Of a DNA stretch of 64,000 bases, positions 12,041 to 21,600 are shown piece after piece (the stretch's first letter is position 1; the number at the start of each line of letters is the position of its first letter). The position numbers and the translations under genes were made by a program. The DNA comes from Chrysaora quinquecirrha. Its lineage: Eukaryota > Cnidaria > Scyphozoa > Semaeostomeae > Pelagiidae. Location of the stretch: the NCBI GenBank assembly GCA_014526335.1, contig JACTAT010000177.1, positions 473,445-537,444 of the forward strand, read 5' to 3'. The notes under the pieces are model-generated. The model was not told the DNA's origin and did no database searches. It worked only from the letters and a program-made list of their open reading frames with translations.

Positions 12041-12545
12041 TTAAAGAACAGAAATTGTTATTTTTAGTTAAGAACATTCGAAACCTTGAAATTAGGATCG
12101 CGTGATTTCTTCTGGCTAAGGTGTAATTTGTTTGTCAGTCTAAAATTGCTCCTGTTGTTCCATTTCCTTTTATCGTGCTTTTGTCATAGATTTAATGGCT
12201 CTTTCCATTGTTAAACTTGTCATCAGCTTTGTTGTATGTTATTCTTATTGTTTGTCATATTAGGTTATTGAGTTAGTCGTTATGTTGTAGTCGATAAGTT
12301 TAGACGTGTTTCTGTGTTTAGCTGTTAGAACTTTAGAATTGTCGAAATCGAGAAAGAAGAAAGCTGCCGAAAGTTATTTAGGCCGATCGTTTTTAAGAAG
12401 TAAGAAGAACAGAACTTGTCAATCGTTGTAACCGTTGTTGATGAAATTGAATAATTTGACGAGAAAAGAAACTTTGTGAATTTATTTTATTGCTATCTAT
12501 TTTAATTTGCAACTCACGCAGCTTGTAGAAATTCGCATTTCTACA
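12041..12545. other. unique spacer between two blocks of the 22-bp repeat
   Basis: About 500 bp of unrelated AT-rich sequence separating the main array from its decayed part. It may be an insertion into the array, but I see no terminal repeats or clear target duplication. Confidence 0.5.
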
Positions 12546-12960
12546 ATATTCAGTACAGTTGAGGGATATCATCAGTATAGTGGAGGGATATCATCAGTAC
12601 AGTGGAGGGATATTAAGTGGACAGTGGAGGGTATATCATCAGAACAATGGAGGATATCATCAGTCAGTACATCAGTACAGAGGATATCAATACAGTGGAG
12701 AGAAATCATCAGTACAGTGGAGGAATATCATCTTTAAGTACAGTTGGAGGATATTCAGTACAGTTGAGGGATATCATCAATACAGGTGGAGGGATATCAT
12801 CAGTACAAATATTAAAGTGGAGGATATTCAGTACAGTGGAGGGATATCATCAGTACAGTACAGTAGCAGTATGGCTGTAATGGCCATCACTGAAAACCCT
12901 CCACCGTACTGATGTATATCCCTCGGGTCAAAATGCTGTACTGAAGACTATCCTCCAAAA
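12546..12960. repeat. decayed 22-bp minisatellite with an inverted remnant
   Basis: Diverged copies of the same unit (GGGATATCATCAGTA and relatives) with many indels to about 12868. At about 12893-12955 the repeat appears in inverse orientation (CCCTCCACCGTACTGATG, later GTACTGAAGACTATCCTCC). The inverted remnant ends just left of the Foldback element's target site. Confidence 0.85.
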
Positions 12961-12988
12961 ACTTGTACGTACAGACACTTTCTGGAAA

Positions 12989-15900
12989 GGCTATCTCTAA
13001 AATATGGATTATGGAATGATGGAGTGGAATGATGGAATGATGGAATGGAATGATGGAATGGTATCAAAATGCGTAAATGCAAAAGAAAAGCAATTTCCAA
13101 ACACATCGCGACAATATTTTTAATTTTGAAAGTATAATGCAACAAAAACAGAGCCATTCCATATTTTAGAAAAATATGGAATGGCGAATTTTCTCAAAAA
13201 TTACTCGCTTCTTTTTGCTGAAACATGCCTTACAAACACATCTGAGTAGAAATTAAGAAGATTTGGAGTCAATTGAAGGAGTTATATTTTAGGCCATTCC
13301 ATATTTTAGAAAAATATGGAATGGCGAATTTTCTCAAAAATTACTCGCTTCTTTTTGCTGAAACCTTCCCCTAGGGTTGTATATGCCTTACAAACACATC
13401 TGAGTAGAAATTAAGAAGATTTGGAGTCAATTGAAGGAATAATAAGGCCATTCCATATTTTAGAAAAATATGGAATGGCGAATTTTCTCAAAAATTACTC
13501 GCTTCTTTTTGCTGAAACCTTCCCCTAGGGTTGTATATGCCTTACAAACACATCTGAGTAGAAATTAAGAAGATTTGGAGTCAATTGAAGGAATAATAAG
13601 GCCATTCCATATTTTAGAAAAATATGGAATGGCGAATTTTCTCAAAATTACTTGCTTCTTTTTGCTGAAACCTTCCCCTAGGGTTGTATATGCCTTACAA
13701 ACACATCTGAGTAGAAATTAAGAAGATTTGGAGTCAATTGAAGGAATGGGGCCATTCCATATTTTAGAAAAATATGGAATGGCGAATTTTCTCAAAATTA
13801 CTTTTCTTTTGCTGAAACCTTCCCCTAGGGTTGTATATGCCTTACAAACACATCTGAGTAGAAATTAAGAAGATTTGGAGTCAATTGAAGGAATAATAAG
13901 GCCATTCCATATTTTAGAAAAATATGGAATGGCGAATTTTCTCAAAATTACTTGCTTCTTTTTGCTGAAACCTTCCCCCTAGGGTTGTATATGCCTTACA
14001 AACACATCTGAGTAGAAATTAAGAAGATTTGGAGTCAATTGAAGGAATAATAAGGCCATTCCATATTTTAGAAAAATATGGAATGGCGAATTTTCTCAAA
14101 AATTACTCGCTTCTTTTGCTGAAACCTTCCCCTAGGGTTGTATATGCTCAAAACATTACTCGCTTCTTTTTGCTGAAACCTTCCCCTAGGGTTGTATATG
14201 CCTTACAAACACATCTGAGTAGAAATTAAGAAGATTTGGAGTCAATTGAAGGAATAATAAGGCCATTCCATATTTTAGAAAAATATGGAATGGCGAATTT
14301 TCTCAAAATTACTCGCTTCTTTTGCTGAAACCTTCCCCTAGGGTTGTATATGCCTTACAAACACATCTGAGTAGAAATTAAGAAGATTTTGAGTCAATTG
14401 AAGGAATAATAAGGCCATTCCATATTTTAGAAAAATATGGAATGGCGAATTTTCTCAAAATTACTCGCTTCTTTTGCTGAAACCTTCCCCAAGGGTTGTA
14501 TATGCCTTACAAACACATCTGAGTAGAAATTAAGAAGATTTGGAGTCAATTGAAGGAATAATAAGGCCATTCCATATTTTAGAAAAATATGGAATGGCGA
14601 AGTTCTCAAAATTGCTCGCTTCTTTATCCTGAAACCTTCCTCCAGGGTAAAATAAAACTTTCAAACACATCTCAGAATAAATAATCAAGGTTTGGAGTAG
14701 AGGAACTACGAGTTGTGAAAGTTGGTATTTTTTGCTCAGCTAAAGTATATGCGAGTGAGAAAACTTGCAAAATCAAGTCATCGAATTCGAACATTTTTAT
14801 GTCAAACTTTCGATTTGTGCGTTTTACCATAGTTAACTTATGCACTGCATCAATACAGTAATTTTACAATTCCTTGTTTTGCAGATAGCCTACCATATTT
14901 ACAAATGTGATATGAATGATTGCATATTTGCGTCGCCATTAGTCTGAATTTTTCAAGTGGATCTGTCAAATTATCAATCAGACCAGACCACAGTGGTTAT
15001 GGCCGCCCAGTACAGTAGTGCTTAACTTGGAAATTAGCATTTTCCTTGAGAATCATGTTTCAAGCTTCCGTCCAGTATCTCTCGATTTTGAGATAATTTC
15101 TTCTCGGGTGTGTTTATAAAGCTTATATAATTTTTGAGAAAATTCGCCATTCCATATTTTTCTAAAATATGGAATGGCCTTATTATTCCTTCAATTGACT
15201 CCAAATCTTCTTAATTTCTACTCAGATGTGTTTGTAAGGCATATACAACCCTAGGGGGAAGGTTTCAGCAAAAGAAGCAAGTAATTTTTGAGAATTCGCC
15301 ATTCCATATTTTTCTAAAATATGGAATGGCCTCGTAACTCCTTCAATTGACTCCAAATCTTCTTAATTTCTACTCAGATGTGTTTGTAAGGCATATACAA
15401 CCCTAGGGGAAGGTTTCAGCAAAAAGAAGCGAGTAATTTTTGAGAATTCGCCATTCCATATTTTTCTAAAATATGGAATGGCCTCGTAACTCCTTCAATT
15501 GACTCCAAATCTTCTTAATTTCTACTCAGATGTGTTTGTAAGGCTTATACAACCATAGCGGGAAGGTTTCAGCAAAAGAAGCGAGTAATTTTGAGAATTC
15601 GCCATTCCATATTTTTCTAAAATATGGAATGGCCTCGTAACTCCTTCAATTGACTCCAAATCTTCTTAATTTCTACTCAGATGTGTTTGTAAGGTTTATA
15701 CAACCCTAGCGGGAAGGTTTCAGCAAAAGGAGCAAGTAATTTTGAGAATTCGCCATTCCATATTTTTCTAAAATATGGAATGGCCTTATTATTCCTTCAA
15801 TTGACTCCAAATCTTCTTAATTTCTACTCAGATGTGTTTGTAAGGCTTATACAACCCTAGCGGGAAGGTTTCAGCAAAAAGAAGCGAGTAATTTTGAGAA

Positions 15901-16252
15901 ATTCGCCATTCCATATTTTTCTAAAATATGGAATGGCCTCGTAACTCCTTCAATTGACTCCAAATCTTCTTAATTTCTACTCAGATGTGTTTGTAAGGCA
16001 TATACAACCCTTGGAGGAAGGTTTCAGCAAAAGAAGCGAGTAATTTTGAGAATTCGCCATTCCATATTTTTCTAAAATATGGAATGGCTCTGTTTTTGTT
16101 GCATTATACTTTCAAAATTAAAAATATTGTCGCGATGTGTTTGGAAATTGCTTTTCTTTTGCATTTATGCATTTTGATACCATTCCATCATTCCATTCCA
16201 TCATTCCATCATTCCACTCCATCATTCCATAATCCATATTTTAGAGATAGCC
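12989..16252. mobile_element. Foldback-type transposon with tandem-repeat arms
   Basis: A 3,264-bp inverted-repeat element. The ends are GGCTATC...GATAGCC, flanked by a perfect 9-bp direct repeat TTCTGGAAA (12980-12988 and 16253-16261). Just inside each end is a run of GGAATGAT-type repeats, then a segment opening CATTATACTTTCAAAA on the right arm, then a tandem array of about 150-bp units. The left arm (to about 14610) has roughly eleven hairpin-bearing units; the right arm (from about 15125) has seven. Each unit carries a hairpin GCCATTCCATATTT...AAATATGGAATGGC. The arms surround about 500 bp of unique AT-rich sequence without a coding frame. Long arms made of internal repeats plus a 9-bp duplication match Foldback/MULE-like elements. 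No transposase is visible, so it would be non-autonomous. Confidence 0.9.
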
Positions 16253-16575
16253 TTCTGGAAATTAGACTAAAACCATTAGGTTTCGCTTATTGGTACATTA
16301 GTAAGTATTTCCTAACCCATAGCCACCATGGGGAATGCAATAATTCCCGTGTCAAACCTCAAATCCAAAATCATCAAAATTAATATGAAATCAAAGAAGT
16401 TGAAACGAAATCAAAATTGACAGTAAAAACCACAGATATCAAATGTTGCTTGGAATATGCTATGTGAGAAATCTTCGTTTGCTTGGTTCTGCAATCGAAT
16501 ACAGGATGATCCAGTAAGATGCCAAGTGGCTACTAAATTGATTTCAATTTCAAATTCGATCAGCCTCAAGTTCGT

Positions 16576-16964
16576 TACACTTTTTTTTAATAAGCAACTT
16601 GACTTTCGTCCAGCCCTCAAAGTTGCTTAAAATTTTAGACATTTCAGTCCTCAAAGTTGCTTAAACGTTGCTTAACATTTTTTGTACCTACTAACCACCC
16701 CTGACTTTGCGGGTCAAAATTGTCATCTGTTAGGCCTACAACATGACTTTTGGGAGACAGTAAGTGGAAAAACGTTAGCTAACAAACTTCAACATGCAAA
16801 ACATAAGAACGAAGAACAATTTCCTAACACAAGAAAGAGAATAAGCTTGGTTGTTTGACTTCTTAGTTGCTTACAGTAATTCAATTGAGCCCTCAAGTTG
16901 CTAAATGTTAAGGTCAGTTCAGCCCTAGTTGCTTATTGAGCGGTTGGTTATTAAAAAAAGTGTA
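16576..16964. mobile_element. MITE family 1, copy B (GTTGCTTA type)
   Basis: A 389-bp element with ends TACAC, a T run, then AATAAGCAAC on the left, and the inverse on the right (TTATTAAAAAAAGTGTA). The octamer GTTGCTTA recurs at 16622, 16656, 16667, 16866 and 16928. The same layout in copy A uses GTTCCTTA instead. Its right half matches 22711-22852 in inverse orientation. Confidence 0.82.
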
Positions 16965-17241
16965 TACTGTAATTTCTAGAATAAGCCCCCTCCCTCGAAT
17001 AAGCACCCCTTTGGGTTGAGCTACCCATCGTTTGGTCCCATCGTTTGGTCCCAGACACTCCTTTGAATAGTGTCTGTAAAACCTCCTGGTTGGAGGAATC
17101 AAGAGACACCTTTTGCTAGTTGCTGCAAAATGTTCGTCAGAACGTCAGTTTACTCATACATTTTCAAATAATTGCTCCGCCCTGAGACGGGTGTTGACTT
17201 TTAAATAAGCGCCTTGGGCGCATAATGGAGGAAACACAGTA
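16965..17241. mobile_element. MITE family 3
   Basis: A 277-bp element abutting copy B. Ends TACTGTAATTTC and GAAACACAGTA form a short imperfect inverted repeat. Just inside are AATAAGCCCCCTCCCTCGAA and AAATAAGCGCC. The interior matches 23165-23350 in inverse orientation (CACCTTTTGCTAGTTGCTGC against CACCTTTTACTAGTTGCTGC). No coding capacity. Confidence 0.65.
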
Positions 17242-17499
17242 TTCGGTTTTCATAAAGAACAGAGTGATGCTTTTAGTCATAGATTTTAAGCTTTTCATTA
17301 CTAGAGTGTTAAGAGATTTCTTGACTGGCATACGATTCCAAACCCGAATCTCCCTCCCCCGCTAATGGTGCTAATTTGATCTGGTGTGAAGTTTTCCCCT
17401 TCCTTCCACTTATTATCAAACCTCCAGTTGGATACCAAGTGGTTGTTGGCATAGAATTAGAAAATCGAGTTGCTTGATGCAACAAGGAAGTAAGCCAGC

Positions 17500-17945
17500 A
17501 TCATTCTCAACATCAGCATTAAAAGCATCAGCATCAGCATCAGCATTTGCAAAAGAAACATCATCATTATTAGCACCTGCATCATCATCAGTAACAGCAG
17601 TAACAGTAGGAGCATCAGCATTTGCATCAACGTCAACATCAGGATCAGGATCAGCATCAGCATCGGCATCAGCATTTGCATCGGCATCGGCATCGGCATC
17701 AGCATCAGCATCAGCATCAGTATCAGCATTAACATTAGCATCAGCACCAGCGTAAGCATCAGCATCAGCATCAGCATCTACAAAAGAAATATTATCATCA
17801 TCAGAATCAGCAACATCATCAGTAACAGCAGTAACAGTAGCAGCATCAGCATTTGCATCAGCATTTGCATCAGCATCAGCATCAGCATCAGCATCAGCAT
17901 CAGCATCAGCTTCATCACCAGAAGCACCAACAGTAGCAGCAGCAG
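17500..17945 (-). repeat. GATGCT-type hexanucleotide repeat, open reading frame of uncertain status
   Basis: About 440 bp of CATCAG/CATCAGCA repeats. On the minus strand a 194-codon frame (18000 to 17416) encodes Asp-Ala repeats with two copies of a longer module: a DA tract, then TVTAVTDD, an Asp/Asn-rich stretch, then SF and another DADADA tract. Non-repeat flanks start MLEESKVALYMQTYQ. All three minus frames are largely open, so openness says nothing about coding. It could be an acidic low-complexity protein or exon read away from TPX2, but a plain repeat is more likely. Confidence 0.75.
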
Positions 17946-18000
17946 TAGTAGACGACTGATAAGTCTGCATGTAAAGGGCAACCTTACTTTCTTCCAGCAC

Positions 18001-18422
18001 AAGTTGTGCTGCATAACCGATACAGAACCAATTGTTTCAACCGTTGATCAGAAAGGGAGATATTCCACTAAACCTGATGTAACTTTGCTCTTGACGAAAT
18101 AAGCCACCCAAGAAATGACCTCTGTCATTTTTGTCTCACGCAAACAGCGAAAATTGTTGTGAACATCGAAGAGAACAGTTGTTATTTGAATAACTGTTTC
18201 TAGGGTCAAAGCTTTATTTGATTATTCATATTTCTTCTTTGAACTTTTATAGTCTTTCTAAATCTGCAATTTATTAAAGAAACCTCGTTTTTAATGAATC
18301 TCTAAAACTTCTGCCAATTCCCCTTAAAATTCATAAAATCCCAAAGCTCCCCTAAAATCCCAAATTCGCCCTAAAATTCCCAAAATCCGCCAAGCCCCCT
18401 TGCTGAAAGCATGTCGTCGACG
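18001..18422. other. upstream flank of TPX2
   Basis: AT-rich with short degenerate CCCTAAAAT-type repeats around 18320-18390. No gene seen. Confidence 0.5.
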
Positions 18423-18533
18423 ATTGGCAAATCACGAGCCACTTTAAGATTGGCAGTTTAAACCAATCAGAGAGCGCCATTTCGGATTCTCTATTCTGAT
18501 TGGTTAAGCGCAGGTGTGTGCGTTTCGTTTTGA
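18423..18533 (+). promoter_or_regulatory. putative TPX2 cell-cycle promoter (CCAAT boxes and CHR)
   Basis: Four CCAAT boxes in either orientation (ATTGG at 18423, 18449 and 18499; CCAAT at 18463) are followed by TTTGAA at 18528-18533, a match to the CHR core. The last CCAAT lies about 25 bp before it. CCAAT (NF-Y) plus CHR is the known architecture of G2/M genes, and TPX2 is one in vertebrates. Function here is inferred from motifs. Confidence 0.5.
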
Positions 18534-18660
18534 ATTTCCATTTTGACAAACGACAAACATTCTTGAAATCGCCATTTTGCTGCAGTGTGTTCAGTCCAAA
18601 TATCTTGAATTTTCAAAAGGAAAAGATCGGAATTGGTTTGTTATATCAGAAGATACTACC

Positions 18661-21600
18661 ATGGAAGTAGATTCAGACTATGAATTCAACGCGCCTAAAT
18701 ACATCGACTTTCTTTCCCACGATGATGATAACGAAAATTTGGATAAATGGTTTGGTAAGTTAGTCTTGAAATTTTAGGCCTAAAATTTTGAGCAACTTGG
18801 CGCCTTCGCTCTCTTTATGGCTTATAGCTGTATGTACGGTGTCCTTACCTTCCTCTATCATACCCGTAGTATATAGGGCTAGACCATATTTTTAGGTATT
18901 AGGTAGGCCTATATATTTTGGATTTAGCTGCAGTCTTTTTGGCTTATAATTGTATAGAATGTGTCTTTCCTTCCTCTACCTTGCATGTACTCGCAGAGCT
19001 GTAGCTATGTACAGTGTCTTTACTTCCTGGGCTGATGGTTAATGATGTTTCACTCGTTCTAGATGAGAATCCTGAAGGCCATGAAGGTGGAGTAAGGTTC
19101 AGCCAAGCTTTTTTCGGTGATCACCATTCAAATTATCAGCAAGCAACCCAGGCTATTTCAGCTGCTTTGCGAGATGAACATGATGCAAACGTCATCCCAA
19201 ACACCGCCAAAGTTGGCGAAGTTATCAAGCAGGAAGAATGCTCCAGTTCAGCAAAAGATCATCAAGAGTCTGAAAGTATGGAAATTGCAGAGAAAACAGA
19301 ACCTGTTGCAAACTCTCAAGGTTGCTGCACTAATGAAGAACAAAAGGTGGGTTGAACAAGCTAGGCTTGCAGCACAGCATTCGCATAGTGGAAGCTCCTA
19401 ATAATGGACAATAGATGGGACCAATGGTGGTAACAGGGTCAACCTGCCCCACTTTCAATTGGCCCTGCCTTAAGATAGGCCTAATCAAGTTTGAACTCTT
19501 TCAAGTTATGTTGCCCTCACCCCCCTGTGTTTGTCCAACCTGCCCCATCTCTCAATTCAACTTCCCATCCTGGCTAGCGGCTAGATAGAAAATTTTTCCC
19601 CATACACATTGCTTTTTATAAGAACAACCTTAATAAGAAACTCAAGGCTGAAATGTTGACTGATCGAATATTGGGCTACCTTTGAATCTGAGGGGCATTT
19701 CACTCCTCAGAAAAATGTACAAGATTCCTATTAAAATGAAAGGATTCTTACAAGACTCCCATGTAAATAATAGAAACTCAAGCTTAGGGTGTCCAAGGGG
19801 GGTTCTAAGGAGTCAATCGCCCCTCATCCAAGACCATTTGAGATACACAAGCAAAGATGACCAGTGTGAAGCCCTTGCTCAGAAACACATTTCAAACATG
19901 TATCTAGAAGGGTAGGGGGAGATAAGGTGGTGAAAAAGCCCTTCAAAGATAAGAAATTGCCCTTTTAAGTGCATCTTGGTTTCTTCCAGGTTAAACATGA
20001 ACAAGAAATTGAACAAGACAGTGCTGCTAATAGGAACATTGACAACAATCAGACAAAAATTGCAGAAGAAAGTTGTGAACATCAAGGCATGATCAGCCAA
20101 GGCCGAAATGATGACTGCCAAAAAGAGGAATATCCAGTTAATTTGGAGATTGTAAAAACTGAAAAATCAGTTGAAGTAGACAAGACAGAATGCCTTGTAC
20201 CAGAAGTTAATGTAGAAGTTAATGGGGTTAAAACTGCTGATGAAAATGTTGTTCAAGCTGAAACACAGCCCAGAAGGATCACAAGGTAGAATTCTTTTTT
20301 TGTTTGATTAAGAGTCACAGACAAGCCACATTTGAAACTTCAGAACCTCCCAATTTTTAAATTGACGATTATATGTTTGGAGCATACAAAACTTCAAAAT
20401 TGCAATGAAACCCGGCCTTGCCATAAGCAAAATGGTGCAACTCTACAAAATGAGCTCCTCAGAAACCCAAGGCACTCTGTTTTACACAACACCTATCTAA
20501 AATCAAAAAAATACATGTATCCTGGGGAAAAGGAACTCTTGCAGTTTGAAACACAGAAAAATCTTGGCACATACTTGAAATCTTTTTTCATCTGACACTC
20601 CTCAGAATTTAAACCTCATAAACAGGTTGAAATGATTGACAAAACCTATATGTAGATCAAAATGCAACAATCAGAAAATCAATTTTTATTTTTGGATTTG
20701 ATTGGTGCATCTTGATTAACACAGTATCAATCCAGCTTCATTTTTCTGATTCTTGTATTTCAATCCATTTAAGGTTTATATTTCCACCTTGTCAATTGTT
20801 TTGGCATGTTTCTGATGTTAATACTCTGAGGAGTATGAAGGTGAAGGTAAAATGTTGTTGTAGTGCCAGTTGCAAGGATCTCAGTAGTAGGTTAACTAAT
20901 CGAGACCTCTACCCTTGCCGTGAGGCTACTGTGGCTGGGCTTGAACCAGCTATTAAGTTAACTCTTTTATGTTTTTTAACTTTTCCACTATCTTGATGTT
21001 CTGTACAATTTAAAGTTGATTATAATTTTACTCAGGTCTCTGTGGCGCAGTGGTTGGCGTGCTGGACTCACAACAAAAATGTTGTGGGTTCAAGCCACGG
21101 TCTTTCCACTTGTGTTGCAGAGATAACAACCTTGGGCAAGTTGTTTACATAAATTTGCCTCTCTCCACCCAGGTGTATAAATGGGTATCTGGTCACTAGT
21201 TATGAGCGCCATGTGTGCCTGCACCCTGCTATATGCTAATGCATTCAGACTAGGGGTAAAGTGTAAAGTCGACTGAGTAGCCCTAGTTTAGTAGTAGACT
21301 CAAAAACCGCAACTTTACTTTACTTTACTTAGATCAAACAGTTTGAGGCAAGAAAGCAAGAACAAAACCTTAAGCAATCAAAGGAAAAGAAAGAGTGCTA
21401 CTCCACTGAGAAGTAACCCACCAAAGATGATGATCAGTTCAACAGAACAGAACCACGATGTTGAAAATCCTAAAAAACAGAAAATGGATGTGAAAAAACC
21501 CATGATCACAATGCCAAATACACCATCATTTCTGAGGTAAGTGAAGCTTTTCTTTGAATTTTTTATTATCATATAAATGGCTCAGCTTGTCACATGTATG

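Noticed and set aside
11397..12067. Frames of 109-215 codons repeating YHQYSGGISSVQW
   Set aside because: A 22-bp repeat read through three phases; the same peptide appears in all three plus frames, and there is no other coding evidence.
21035..21110. Possible tRNA gene with good A and B boxes
   Set aside because: The acceptor stem does not pair and the sequence continues into a SINE body and tail, so it is a tRNA-derived SINE.
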